Positions 40,744-49,683 of a stretch of 64,000 bases of DNA are shown piece after piece; position 1 is the stretch's first letter; every line of letters begins with the position of its first letter. The notes below the pieces were generated by a model, which had not been told where the DNA came from, did not search any database, and saw only the letters and a list, made by a program, of their open reading frames with translations. Source of the stretch: Rossellomorea aquimaris (GTDB lineage: Bacteria > Bacillota > Bacilli > Bacillales > Bacillaceae_B); NCBI RefSeq assembly GCF_035590735.1, contig NZ_CP141595.1, positions 3,930,001-3,994,000 of the forward strand. Reading direction: 5' to 3'. A program made the position numbers and the translations under genes.

Positions 40744-42267
40744 TTAGCCGCCGAATTGGTTCATGAGGAACATGGATTGTTGGTTGGAACGCTGAATGGC
40801 TTTTTCCATGGCGGTGAATTGACGCCAGTAGCGGTCTTCGACTTGAATCAGCCGATCCTCGAATCGATCCATTTGGCTGTCCATGTTATTTAGTAAGCGG
40901 CCCAAAGTAAATGTATTATTGGTGCTCGAAGCTTTCCCTGCTTTTTGCTCAATGCTGTCCATTGTATCTTTCAACGTATCACGTAAACGACGGGCGATTC
41001 CTTGTTCATTAGACGTCGCACCATCTTTAGCAAAAATTTCATAGATGGCGTTCGGGTCTTTCGAGATTGCTTCTTTCAGCTTGTTTTCGTCAATAATCAG
41101 CTTTCCACGATCAAGGTAGTTACTTGATGTTTTGATTCCAATCTGGGCTAATTGGTCAACGCCTGAAGTTCCACCTGAGATCGGTGTGTACATGTCTGTC
41201 CTCATTTTGTTTAAACCTGAAGTTAAGACAGAATCATTGCGCAGTGTACCGCTTCGGGACTTTTCTTCCCATAATTCGATTTCCTTTTCTTCCATCGACT
41301 CTTTTTGTTCAACAGTCAACGGTTGAAAATCACGGTATTTCTTTTCGTTTACTTCGCCGTTCACTTTTTCGATGAGTTTATTGTATTCGTCGACGAATTT
41401 GACGATCTTTTCCAGGATTTTGTCGGTGTCGGGTTGTGAAGCGAAAGTTACATTTGTATTGGATGCGTTCTTCAGGGTCAGTTCAAAGCCGTTGATAGTA
41501 AACGTGTTGGATGACCGTTCAGTAGCCATTCCGTTGTATGTAAATTTGGCATTTTCACCGATGGAACCCCGATTATTAGCCAGGGCAACATCATTATCCG
41601 CATCCAATTTCAGGTGTGTGGTAAATAGATTACCCTGTAACTCGATCTCAGCTCCACCGGCATTACTTCCTGTATTTTTACTCATCACTGACATTTGCTT
41701 TGTATGCTGGTCATAAAACATCGTCACACCTGTTTGCGCATTGATTTTGGATATTAAACTGTCCAATGTTTCATCTTCAGCATTAAATTTAATTTCAGTA
41801 AAATCAGACGCCATCGTTCCGTCTGATTTGATTGCCTTCACTTTAATGCTTTGCTCACCAGTCATTCCGAACGATTCACTCAATTTTTTCTTAGAATCAA
41901 ATGCCCCACCGTCAGACTGAGTAATGCCTGAACTGTACATAGTAGCAGCAGTAGCCAGCTTCTCAACTTTTAATGTCCCGGTAAAATCGGTAGTTGAATT
42001 GATATTTTTAACCGAAACTTCATTCGGATCTGAGACTGTAACTGACTTCTGTGTATACGTCCCCTGCTTCATCACCCCATCAAAAATAAGATTACTAAAA
42101 TCAAACATCATCTTATTCATATCTCGGTAATCATCACGCTGCCACTCAAGGTATTGCTTCTTTTGTTCCAGTTTATCTAAAGGGATTCTCTCCGCCTTCA
42201 TTAAGTCCTTTATAATTTGATCCGTGTCCATACCACTGGCAAGGCCACCAATTCGCATATCAGCCAT
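40744..42267 (-). CDS. fliD: Flagellar filament cap protein
   Basis: 507 residues. N-terminal FliD_N begins RIGGLASGMDTDQIIKDLMKAERIPLDKL and the C-terminal FliD_C has DQLAQIGIKTSSNYLDRGKLIIDENKL and ends in a coiled coil DSQMDRFEDRLIQVEDRYWRQFTAMEKAI. The variable middle is about 200 residues. GGAAGGAGATATAT precedes the ATG. In the flaG-fliD-fliS-fliT operon under a sigma-D promoter. Confidence 0.95.
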   Translation of the reverse strand: MADMRIGGLASGMDTDQIIKDLMKAERIPLDKLEQKKQYLEWQRDDYRDMNKMMFDFSNLIFDGVMKQGTYTQKSVTVSDPNEVSVKNINSTTDFTGTLKVEKLATAATMYSSGITQSDGGAFDSKKKLSESFGMTGEQSIKVKAIKSDGTMASDFTEIKFNAEDETLDSLISKINAQTGVTMFYDQHTKQMSVMSKNTGSNAGGAEIELQGNLFTTHLKLDADNDVALANNRGSIGENAKFTYNGMATERSSNTFTINGFELTLKNASNTNVTFASQPDTDKILEKIVKFVDEYNKLIEKVNGEVNEKKYRDFQPLTVEQKESMEEKEIELWEEKSRSGTLRNDSVLTSGLNKMRTDMYTPISGGTSGVDQLAQIGIKTSSNYLDRGKLIIDENKLKEAISKDPNAIYEIFAKDGATSNEQGIARRLRDTLKDTMDSIEQKAGKASSTNNTFTLGRLLNNMDSQMDRFEDRLIQVEDRYWRQFTAMEKAIQRSNQQSMFLMNQFGG

Positions 42268-42282
42268 ATATATCTCCTTCCA

Positions 42283-42642
42283 TTAAACCTTCTTATCGAC
42301 TAGTAAACCAACAAATTCCGTCATTGCGGCATGCATATCTAGCATTTTCTTTGCTGGTATTTCTTTTACTATCTCTTGCGTACGATCATCCACAATCGTC
42401 ACATAGTATTCTTTCAATTTATCATGAAATTCAAATTTGAGGTGTGTCTTCGAAGTGGACATAAACTCATTCATACCATGAACGACATCTTCCAATTTTT
42501 CTTTGGTGACAGGTTCTTTGGTTGTGGTTTCTTCATGATGTCGCTCCTGTGCTTGAATTTGTTTCACTTCTTCACTTGTTTGGTTCTCTAATCTAGTGAA
42601 TGATTGTACTCCTGAAACTCCGCCTGTCACTTTATCAATCAT
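42283..42642 (-). CDS. flaG: FlaG family flagellar protein (YvyC)
   Basis: 119 residues. Basic/glutamine-rich N terminus and a conserved C-terminal FlaG domain: THLKFEFHDKLKEYYVTIVDDRTQEIVKEIPAKKMLDMHAAMTEFVGLLVDKKV. Affects filament length in other bacteria. CAGGAGGTTC precedes the start. First gene of the sigma-D operon flaG-fliD-fliS-fliT. Confidence 0.9.
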   Translation of the reverse strand: MIDKVTGGVSGVQSFTRLENQTSEEVKQIQAQERHHEETTTKEPVTKEKLEDVVHGMNEFMSTSKTHLKFEFHDKLKEYYVTIVDDRTQEIVKEIPAKKMLDMHAAMTEFVGLLVDKKV

Positions 42643-42672
42643 CTTTTGAACCTCCTGAGGGTTATATGGGTT

Positions 42673-42699
42673 ATATCGGAGTTTGGTGGGGAAAGTTTA
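42673..42699 (-). promoter_or_regulatory. Sigma-D promoter of flaG-fliD-fliS-fliT
   Basis: TAAA (42696-42699), 15 bases, TCCGATAT (42673-42680) on the minus strand, the sigma-D consensus with one base changed. Confidence 0.9.
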
Positions 42700-42730
42700 G
42701 CAGTTAGCTAGACTATTCAAATTTAAACAT

Positions 42731-42765
42731 AAAAGAAGAGACTCTATTGCTAGAGCCCCTCTTAG
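42731..42765 (-). terminator. Terminator after hag
   Basis: AAGAG-GGG-CTCTA, loop GCAA, TAGAG-T-CTCTTCTTTT on the minus strand, about 12 bases beyond the last flagellin stop. Confidence 0.8.
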
Positions 42766-42776
42766 AAAAATAAAAA

Positions 42777-44754
42777 TTAACGAAGAAGTTGTAAAACTCC
42801 TTGTGGTTGTTGGTTCGCTTGCTTTGCGACTATGTCTTTCGACCATAGAATAGACTATATCTTCACCCTTGTATGTAAGGGGCTGGGCACTTCGAACAGG
42901 ATTTCCTGCCCTACGAGATTCATAGCCATAGCTTTCGCCTTAGACCGTGTTCTCTAGTCGTTGAACCTTCTCCAGAGTTTCCTCACAGAAGCTTGGCTGC
43001 TGATTATCCATTGTTTTATCTCTATCATTTTCAGACCGTTCCGCTTACCGTTTCCAGTTACGTTGTGGTTGATAGAGCTTTAGGAAGTTCCAGCAATTCA
43101 CCCAGTTATTTTCCAGCTCGTTACCAAACTGGACGCCCTCGAGTCATTTATCTCAGAAGTTGTAAAACTCCTTGAGGCAATTGATTGGATTGAGCCAACA
43201 TTGCTTGTGCTGCTTGAGAAAGAATAGAATTCTTTGTTTGGTTCATCATTTCTTTCGCCATCGTGCGAACATTTACTTTCATAAATGACCAGACTATATC
43301 TTCACCCTCTATATGTAGTAGGGGTTGGGCACTTCGGATTCACAATGCTGATGACCATTGTTTCACCTACGGATTTCATCATCATGAGCTTAGCTTGTAG
43401 ATGGTTTATCCTAGTCGTTGAACCTTCTCCACTCTTTCGAGACAGGAGCTTGGCTGCTGATTGCCCAATCTCTTCTTTTATTAAAGCCATCACGCTTGTC
43501 GTTTCCAACTACGTTGTGGCAAGAAAAGCTCTTAGGGGTTTCCAGCAATTCACCCAATTATAATCTCTAGCCGTTACCAGCTAGGACGACTGTGCTTGTC
43601 ACTACTTAGGCAGCTAAAGCATAATCTACGTCACGGATACGAGATTCCGCAGCAGTTAGGTTTTCGGAAGATGTGTTTAGGTTGTTGATTGTGTGTTCTA
43701 AACGGTTTTGAGTAGCACCAAGATTTGAACGTTCTGAAGAAACTTTTGCAATTGCTTCATCAATAACTTTAATTGCTACGTTAGCTTGACCTTGGTTACC
43801 AACTTTAATGTCTTTCACTCCTAAAGCTGATGATCCCATGTCTTTGATCGCCAAGTTAATGTTTTGACCAGTGTTTGCACCGATTTGGAATGTTGAAGAA
43901 CCATCGGAATGAACATCAGTAGCTTGAGTAGTTTCAGAGAAACTAGAGAGTGCATTTGTTGCACCAGCTTTTACATTTCCAGATGCATCTTTAACAGTTA
44001 CTGTGAAACCATGAATAGCTCCAGTTTCTCCTGAAGTGGCTGCATCAAACTCTACCCCACCTGTAGTATCAGCCATAGAAGCTAAGTTAGCATCTGCTGT
44101 TCCACCAACACCATCACTATTAGTTAAATCACCAAGTGTACCAGCACCTACTGCAAAAGTATTTGTAACTGTTGCACCGTCTTTCACATAAGAAACTTCA
44201 ATTGTATCAGTAGCAGTGATACCTAAACTATTACCATCTTTATCAGTAAGAGCTGTTAATGCAGTAGCAACGGCACCTGATGCCCCCAGATTAGTATTAG
44301 TAGAAGTATTAGCTACTGCTGTAGTGGTTTTATCCATTGAACCATCCAATAGGTTCTTTGTGTTGAATTGAGTTGTTTCTGCAATACGATCAATTTCTTT
44401 GCCTAATTGATCCATTTCATCTTGAATATTCTTACGATCTTCTGCTGTGTTAGTATCATTAGCAGCTTGAGTTGCTAATTCACGTTGACGTTGAAGAATT
44501 GAGTGAGTTTCGTTTAGTGCACCTTCAGCTGTTTGAATTAAAGAAATTGCATCTTGAGAATTTGCTGAAGCTTGATCTAACCCACGAATTTGCCCACGCA
44601 TTTTCTCAGAAATAGCAAGACCTGCAGCATCATCTCCAGCGCGGTTAATACGCATACCTGAAGACAATTTCTCCATAGATTTTGATTGATTAGTTGATGC
44701 GCTATTCAACTGACGATAAGTATTCAAAGCTGCAATATTATGATTAATTCTCAT
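42777..44754 (-). CDS. hag: Flagellin gene interrupted by two group I introns
   Basis: Filament subunit. Exon 1 (44754-43624) gives 377 residues: D0/D1 start RINHNIAALNTYRQLNSAS to the D1 return QNRLEHTINNLNTSSENLTAAESRIRDVD. The unspliced frame then stops after five more codons (YALAA). The missing D0 tail lies beyond a 362-base intron: MAKEMMNQTKNSILSQAAQ, then AMLAQSNQLPQGVLQLLR and stop (43150-43148). A second tail, QANQQPQGVLQLLR (42821-42777), follows a second intron. Splicing intron 1 yields about 414 residues. Sigma-D promoter, and a leader with CsrA-like GGA sites including the Shine-Dalgarno. Confidence 0.9.
42822..43192 (-). ncRNA. Group I intron 2 in hag (5' boundary uncertain)
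   Basis: Same core as intron 1: AATTGCTGGAAC, AATCAGCAGCC, GGTTCAACGACTAG and AAGATATAGTC, with a P9 hairpin CTATG/CATAG near 42835. One in-frame choice is GCT|CAATCC at 43193/43192 with AAG|CAAGCG at 42822/42821, giving the flagellin end AMLAQANQQPQG. A P1-like pairing of CTTCTGAG with CTCGAGGG instead suggests a 5' site near 43157. No endonuclease gene. Confidence 0.85.
43262..43623 (-). ncRNA. Group I intron 1 in hag
   Basis: Minus-strand core in order: P-like AATTGCTGGAAACCC, Q AATCAGCAGCC, R GGTTCAACGACTAG and S AAGATATAGTC, with R and S able to form P7 (GACTA/TAGTC). A CATTTA/TAAATG hairpin (P9) precedes the 3' end. Two junctions keep the frame, and both have exon U and intron terminal G: GAT joined to ATGGCG, or GCT joined to AAAGAA (each 362 nt; the listed coordinates are the first). 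No endonuclease gene is present. Confidence 0.9.
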
Positions 44755-44763
44755 AACAATAAT

Positions 44764-44800
44764 TTCCTCCCTGAAATTAAGTCCACATCCTTGTGAACTA
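44764..44800 (-). promoter_or_regulatory. Putative CsrA sites in the hag leader
   Basis: The leader contains ACAAGGATGTGG and, at the Shine-Dalgarno, TTCAGGGAGGAAA. Two GGA sites, one covering the ribosome binding site, is the layout by which CsrA represses hag translation in B. subtilis. csrA is the next gene upstream. Confidence 0.6.
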
Positions 44801-44865
44801 TCTAATTTTTAGTTTGCAACAAGCCACAAAGGTCGGCCGCCCTTCTCCTCATTGCTTACAATACT

Positions 44866-44892
44866 ATTATCGGTTGTTTCGACTAGTGTTTA
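44866..44892 (-). promoter_or_regulatory. Sigma-D promoter of hag
   Basis: TAAA (44889-44892), 15 bases, CCGATAAT (44866-44873) on the minus strand, about 110 bases before the flagellin start. Confidence 0.88.
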
Positions 44893-44910
44893 ATAGTTTG
44901 AGCAAAATAA

Positions 44911-45132
44911 TTAATCATTTTTTGGCAAAAGATTAAACAGATTGTCGATTCCTTTTGAAGCTTCAGAGTTTTCTTCCTGGATAGAGAGGTAAACTTCTTT
45001 CCGATGAATATCCACGTTCTTTGGGGCGTTGATCCCCAGTTTCACTTGATCACCTTTTACAGAAATGACCGTAAGCTCAATGTCATCCCTAATCTGAATG
45101 CTTTCTCCCGTTTTCCTTGTCAATACTAACAT
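44911..45132 (-). CDS. csrA: Translational regulator CsrA
   Basis: 73 residues. MLVLTRKTGESIQIRDDIELTVISVKGDQVKLGINAPKNVDIHRKEVY is standard CsrA up to its alpha helix. RNA-binding dimer that represses hag translation and is antagonised by FliW. ATG 45132 follows GGGGTGAGGGA; the upstream extension to 45165 overlaps fliW. It starts 4 bases after the fliW stop. Confidence 0.95.
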   Translation of the reverse strand: MLVLTRKTGESIQIRDDIELTVISVKGDQVKLGINAPKNVDIHRKEVYLSIQEENSEASKGIDNLFNLLPKND

Positions 45133-45136
45133 TCCC

Positions 45137-45580
45137 TCACCCCTTCTTTCCTGCATGTTGGGCAAAGATCAGGTGCTTGGTTTGGTAATCCGTGTTGGTT
45201 AAGATGACTTGCTTTCCTTTACGATTTGCTAGATTGATAATAATCGGAGCCTGTAGATTTGCAGTCGATTCAGGAAGTGTTTCTCGAACAGTTAGAATAG
45301 ACAGAACCTGTACTTCTTTTTCCCCAGGGTGTTCCAGTAACTCCACACTCGCCTGATCCAACTCAAAATCATAGTCCTTAAAGAACACAAACGGATCAGT
45401 CACCACAAATCCAAGCTGAGGTGTCGTCACTGATTGCAATATATGAAACCACTCATTTTCCGGAAGTGGCAAAAGTACAAACTGTTTCTCTTCTCCAAAC
45501 CCGGGGATCCCGTGTTCAAATGTCAAAACTTCTTCTGACTTCACTTCTATTTCTCCATGATATTTCGTATCAATTTTCAT
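45137..45580 (-). CDS. fliW: Flagellar assembly factor FliW
   Basis: 147 residues. Conserved blocks KYHGEIEVKSEEVLTFEHGIPGFGEEKQFVLLPL, FHILQSVTTPQLGFVVTDPFVFFKDYDFEL and NLQAPIIINLANRKGKQVILTNTDYQTKH. FliW binds either flagellin or CsrA, which couples hag translation to flagellin export. ATG 45580 with AAGGA 9 bases upstream is preferred to 45589. Confidence 0.95.
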   Translation of the reverse strand: MKIDTKYHGEIEVKSEEVLTFEHGIPGFGEEKQFVLLPLPENEWFHILQSVTTPQLGFVVTDPFVFFKDYDFELDQASVELLEHPGEKEVQVLSILTVRETLPESTANLQAPIIINLANRKGKQVILTNTDYQTKHLIFAQHAGKKG

Positions 45581-45598
45581 CCGCTTCATTCCTTCATC

Positions 45599-46189
45599 CT
45601 ATATTTCTTGTTCGTAGTTAATCCCGACGTGCTTCAAATTAGCAAAATTAATTTGTAAGTCTGCATACCGTTTCAAACTGACATCCACTTGGGCAGGTGT
45701 ATACTGTATATTAGGCTTTTGAGGACGAGAGTTATTCACGACTTTTTGAGGTTCAATGTTCACCTTCACACTTCCAGGCTCATAGCTGATTTTGACGCTC
45801 CCTGCAGATGGAATCCACCCTATATTGAACTCATACATCGGATCCTCACTGTTCCGCTTAGCCTGAGCGGCAATCGCACCACCGCCATTCTCGATCATCA
45901 TCAGTTCATCCCCGTCCTGGGCGACACGGGCAAGTCCCGATAACCAGTCTTCATATCCTTGTTGAGAATATTCTTCTATCCTACGGCGCACCGATTTTAA
46001 GTCCATATCGGCTCGTGCCTCGGTTTGGTCGATAGTCAGTTTGGATGGCTTCCGTTCAATTTCCATCTTTGCCTTCGGCTGCTGGATATCCAATACTGCC
46101 GGTGGCTGTTCAATGTCCATCTGCCCTGGAGTCGTCCGAATGCTTAGGGCTGCGGATGTGGATTGCAATCTTATTTGTGGAACGTTCAC
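45599..46189 (-). CDS. yviE: YviE family protein (DUF6470)
   Basis: 196 residues. Repeated short proline motifs in the N-terminal half: MDIEQPPAVLDIQQPKAKMEIERKPSKLTIDQ, then SVRRRIEEYSQQGYEDWLSGLARVAQDGDEL. The C-terminal half has GSVKISYEPGSVKVNIEPQK. Unknown function; always between flgL and fliW in bacilli. Its start overlaps a GGTGAGTAAG site. Confidence 0.88.
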   Translation of the reverse strand: MNVPQIRLQSTSAALSIRTTPGQMDIEQPPAVLDIQQPKAKMEIERKPSKLTIDQTEARADMDLKSVRRRIEEYSQQGYEDWLSGLARVAQDGDELMMIENGGGAIAAQAKRNSEDPMYEFNIGWIPSAGSVKISYEPGSVKVNIEPQKVVNNSRPQKPNIQYTPAQVDVSLKRYADLQINFANLKHVGINYEQEI

Positions 46190-46207
46190 ACTTACTCACC
46201 TCCATAT

Positions 46208-46259
46208 AAAAAGGGACTAACCCTAAGGTGACAAAACACCTTAAAGGGTCAGTCCCCTT
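46208..46259 (-). terminator. Strong hairpin after flgL
   Basis: AAGGGGACTGACCCTTTAAGG TGTTTTGTCACC pairs back through CCTTAGGGTTAGTCCCTT, followed by TTTTATATGG on the minus strand. About 20 bp of stem with few mismatches. Confidence 0.85.
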
Positions 46260-46263
46260 GCTT

Positions 46264-47169
46264 TTATCGTAGAAAATCCATTAATGTCGGCTGAATGATT
46301 CTGGCTCCGACGCCTAGGGCTGCGCGATGTACGCTTTCCTGGGTTTTCAAGTCCGTGATAACGCGTTCAATATCAGCATCCTCGTTGTCTGAAAGAATGC
46401 GATTAGCTGTCACTTCCTGCTGCGCTAATCGGTCATCTACCATTTCAAGACGATTGTAGCGAGCACCTAATTCAGATCGTTCTGCTGATAATGTGTTCAT
46501 TACGCTGTCCAGGTTCTCAAGCTCGGTATCAAGAGCCGAATCATCTCCAGATTCCAATGCTTTTTGAATGTTGTGCACTGTGTCGAACAGTTTCTGATTA
46601 AACACCTTATTGGGATTAACATTGGCTTTTAAAGAAACACCTTGTGAAACCTCTACAGGATAAGCATCGATAGCACTGCTTCCTAAATTGTCAGCTACTT
46701 TAGGAGCACTTCCATCTGCGGGATTCCCATCCTTGATCGGAGAATCCCCAACATCCGTTCCATGAAAAATATATCTTCCCGCTACTTTCGTTTCAGCAAC
46801 ACTGACAAGGTCATTTTTTATCTGTTCAATTTCAACAGCTACGGCTTTTCGGTCTTCCGGGCTTAACGTTCCATTTTTCCCCTGAAGCGTCAATTCACGA
46901 ACACGCTGCAAACCTTGATTCGCCTGCTCAATTCCGGATTCAGAGTTTTCCATCCATAAGTAAAGTTCTGATAGATTCCGCTTATACTGCTCAATCCCCG
47001 TCAAGTTCGAACGATAAAACATCCCCTTCATCGCAACAACCGGATCATCCGAAGGTTTTGTAATCTTCTTCCCTGTCGCCAATTGATCTTGCAGTTGACC
47101 CATTCGTCCATATGAAGAACTAAGGTTTCTCATCGAATTTGCAGTCAACATACTTTGAGTAACACGCAT
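46264..47169 (-). CDS. flgL: Hook-filament junction protein 2
   Basis: 301 residues, flagellin-like. N terminus RVTQSMLTANSMRNLSSSYGRMGQLQDQLATGKKITKPSDDPVVAMKGMFYRS and C terminus ELGARYNRLEMVDDRLAQQEVTANRILSDNEDADIERVITDLKTQESVHRAALGVGARIIQPTLMDFL. Links FlgK to the filament. 14 bases downstream of flgK. Confidence 0.95.
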   Translation of the reverse strand: MRVTQSMLTANSMRNLSSSYGRMGQLQDQLATGKKITKPSDDPVVAMKGMFYRSNLTGIEQYKRNLSELYLWMENSESGIEQANQGLQRVRELTLQGKNGTLSPEDRKAVAVEIEQIKNDLVSVAETKVAGRYIFHGTDVGDSPIKDGNPADGSAPKVADNLGSSAIDAYPVEVSQGVSLKANVNPNKVFNQKLFDTVHNIQKALESGDDSALDTELENLDSVMNTLSAERSELGARYNRLEMVDDRLAQQEVTANRILSDNEDADIERVITDLKTQESVHRAALGVGARIIQPTLMDFLR

Positions 47170-47183
47170 ATTGTTTCACCTAC

Positions 47184-48761
47184 CTATCTTCCAACGGTAC
47201 CCATACCGTTGATGATTTTATCTAGCATTTCGTCCTGTAGTGTGATCATTCTGGCAGAGGCGTTGTAGGCATGCTGGAATTTGATCATGTCGGTCATTTC
47301 TTCGTCAAGGGATACACCGCTTACGGACATTCGGCGTTCGTCCACTGCTCCTCTTAATACCCCTGAGTTGCTTGCGAGTCGGACGGATTCTTGTGATTCT
47401 ACGGCCATTTTTCCGATCACGGATTCAAAGTGCCCTTGGAATGAGGCTTCTTTTTCACCGTAAGGCAGTTTAGTCGTTGTGATGATGTCGGCAAGCGCCA
47501 GAACATTGGATGCGTCACCAAGTGTGGGATTATCTGCACCCGCTGTCGCGATGTTATCAAGGTTGCTCATTTCCTTGGCAACCTGTAATCTTTGAGCGAA
47601 TCCTGCTTTCGGCACACCGACTAGATCTGCTGAAGCATTCTTTGCATCCTGGAAAAACTTCGGTGTATCCGGAGTATCGTTTTCAGGATCAAAGTTTGGA
47701 TCGTTCATTTGTTCAGGTGTGAAACCTTTTTGATGTTGTTCATTGAATGCTTTGGCGAATTCATACGCCATGCTGTCCAGTTCATCGAGCATGCTGATGT
47801 AGGAGCCTTCTGCTTCATCGTCTTTATTTTTGAAGCCGTATGTATCGACAAGGGCTCTCAGTTTCCCTTCGCCTTGTGATAAGAAGTCTTTGACGTCGAG
47901 TGTCTGGTTTCCGATCGTTACGGTATCCACTGTATTTTGAGGACCATCATAGGTAAGCTTAAGTTCATTCACTCCACCTTTACCGACCAGGTTGACGGCC
48001 AAGTTTCCATCCTTACCGACTAAAGTGACAGTGACCGCACCTTCTGCGATAGGTGAAGACGCTCCTCCATTGGATTGGTAGCTCGTTTGGATGGAAACAT
48101 GCTGTGAAAGTTCATCGATCAATCGGTCCCGTTCATCGTATAGATCATTCGGTAGATAGCCATGTGGTTCAACATCAGCTATTTGTTTATTGATGTTATC
48201 GATTTGCCTGGACAGGGAATTGATTTGTTTTTCACTGACAGACAGTTCATTTTTCAAATCGCCCCGGACACTTGTTAAGGATGAGGATAAGTAGTTGAAT
48301 GTTTCAGCAACGGCTTTTCCTCTTTCGACAACGACTGACCGTGCACCTGAGTTGGACGGGTTAACGGCTAAATCCTGAAGGGACTGCCAGAACATATCCA
48401 TCGTTTTAGATAAGCCTGAATCCGATGGTTCATTCATGACCTCTTCCATCTTCTTCATCGCTTCCATTTTTGTTTCCCAGTAGCCAAGCTTTTGGTTTTC
48501 ACCTCTATACTGCATGTCCAGGAATGAATCACGCACGCGTTGAATCGAACCGGCGTCGACTCCGGTTCCGATTTGGCCTGGGATTTGCGGACGATTCATA
48601 GAGGGGGCAGGATAGGGTGTCGTTTGTTCAAAATTGACTCGTTGACGGGTATATCCAGGGGTATTTGCGTTGGAGATGTTGTGGCCGGTTGTATAAAGGG
48701 CGCCCTGCTGGGTGTACATGCCTCGTTTTGCCGTTTCCAGGCCCATAAAAGTGGATCGCAT
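47184..48761 (-). CDS. flgK: Hook-filament junction protein 1
   Basis: 525 residues. N-terminal rod-type motif STFMGLETAKRGMYTQQGALYTTGHNISNANTPGYTRQRVNF; C-terminal RRMSVSGVSLDEEMTDMIKFQHAYNASARMITLQDEMLDKIINGMGTVGR. Full length. Upstream flgN is its chaperone. GGAGGCAACACC precedes the ATG. Confidence 0.96.
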   Translation of the reverse strand: MRSTFMGLETAKRGMYTQQGALYTTGHNISNANTPGYTRQRVNFEQTTPYPAPSMNRPQIPGQIGTGVDAGSIQRVRDSFLDMQYRGENQKLGYWETKMEAMKKMEEVMNEPSDSGLSKTMDMFWQSLQDLAVNPSNSGARSVVVERGKAVAETFNYLSSSLTSVRGDLKNELSVSEKQINSLSRQIDNINKQIADVEPHGYLPNDLYDERDRLIDELSQHVSIQTSYQSNGGASSPIAEGAVTVTLVGKDGNLAVNLVGKGGVNELKLTYDGPQNTVDTVTIGNQTLDVKDFLSQGEGKLRALVDTYGFKNKDDEAEGSYISMLDELDSMAYEFAKAFNEQHQKGFTPEQMNDPNFDPENDTPDTPKFFQDAKNASADLVGVPKAGFAQRLQVAKEMSNLDNIATAGADNPTLGDASNVLALADIITTTKLPYGEKEASFQGHFESVIGKMAVESQESVRLASNSGVLRGAVDERRMSVSGVSLDEEMTDMIKFQHAYNASARMITLQDEMLDKIINGMGTVGR

Positions 48762-48790
48762 GGTGTTGCCTCCGTTTCAATTAGTAAGTG

Positions 48791-49285
48791 CTATGCTTTC
48801 GAATCAAACATGGATCTTCCAGTTGGTGATTTCTTTTCACCGTTTGGTCGTGAATAAGTTGATTGATCCGGCTGCGGTTGCGTCATGGATAGATTCATAT
48901 TCACGAATTGAAGAGATTGATAGACAAGCTTTTGATTCAGCTCATTTCGGACTTTCAACTCTCCTATGATACCGACCAGTTTTTGCTGCCAATGGGCAAG
49001 CGTTTCTTGTTCATTAGGGGAACTATTCTCGATGCATTGAGATATTGTTGGCGCCTCGTTCAAATGTACTCCCCGTGATTGAAGATAGTGACTAGATTCC
49101 CGTTGCCGCTCAGCTTCCACCGTATTGATGGCAGCCAAGTGCTTTTGTTCATCCTTCAAGACTCGATCGAGTTCACTCATATCACCTTTTTTGATGACAT
49201 CCGTTTTATCCATTGAAAGATCGAACAAACTTTTGTGCAGCTTATATAGTTTTTCAAGAGTTGTCGTTAGATTGGTTGCTGACAT
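48791..49285 (-). CDS. flgN: Chaperone for FlgK/FlgL (YvyG)
   Basis: 164 residues, helical. ATNLTTTLEKLYKLHKSLFDLSMDKTDVIKKGDMSELDRVLKDEQKHLAAI is the FlgN domain. The C-terminal 30 residues are disordered and serine/proline-rich. Lies between flgM and flgK as in B. subtilis. Confidence 0.9.
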   Translation of the reverse strand: MSATNLTTTLEKLYKLHKSLFDLSMDKTDVIKKGDMSELDRVLKDEQKHLAAINTVEAERQRESSHYLQSRGVHLNEAPTISQCIENSSPNEQETLAHWQQKLVGIIGELKVRNELNQKLVYQSLQFVNMNLSMTQPQPDQSTYSRPNGEKKSPTGRSMFDSKA

Positions 49286-49302
49286 GTTTGTTCGCTCCCT
49301 TT

Positions 49303-49569
49303 TTATTGTCCGTTATAGAAATTCTTCAATCCTTTAGCAATTGCTTTCGGGTCAATGGTGTAGTTCCCGCTCTGAACCTGATCTTTTAAAGCTTCCACTC
49401 TGGCTTGGCGCTCTTTGCCGAGTTTGGAAACCTCCTGCATCTCTTTGGCGGCAGGAGAGATTTCGATTTTGTCGGATGCCGGTTTACCTGCTTTGCCGGC
49501 CTGGTCCATCTTGTTAAGATTGCGCTTATAAGGATTAATGTTTTGATTGCCGATATTGTTAATCTTCAT
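49303..49569 (-). CDS. flgM: Anti-sigma-D factor
   Basis: 88 residues. KINNIGNQNINPYKRN start, basic middle, and the conserved C-terminal sigma-D-binding helices DKIEISPAAKEMQEVSKLGKERQARVEALKDQVQSGNYTIDPKAIAKGLKNF. Binds sigma-D until the hook is complete. A sigma-D promoter just upstream makes an autoregulatory loop. Two adjacent ATGs; 49569 has the better distance from GAGGG. Confidence 0.95.
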   Translation of the reverse strand: MKINNIGNQNINPYKRNLNKMDQAGKAGKPASDKIEISPAAKEMQEVSKLGKERQARVEALKDQVQSGNYTIDPKAIAKGLKNFYNGQ

Positions 49570-49612
49570 CATTTTTCCCTCGCTTTCATCACGTCCATTG
49601 TTTCTACCTAGT

Positions 49613-49639
49613 ATATCGGATAAAAACGTGGTTTGTTTA
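49613..49639 (-). promoter_or_regulatory. Sigma-D promoter of flgM-flgN-flgK-flgL
   Basis: TAAA (49636-49639), 15 bases, TCCGATAT (49613-49620) on the minus strand, 40 bases before flgM. Confidence 0.9.
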
Positions 49640-49683
49640 GCTTTAGGGTCTGGTTAGTTTTTCCTGATTTATGGGCTGACCTT

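Noticed and set aside
43302..43508. 68-codon frame inside hag intron 1
   Set aside because: It is a translation of the catalytic RNA core; no LAGLIDADG, HNH or GIY-YIG motif and no ribosome binding site.
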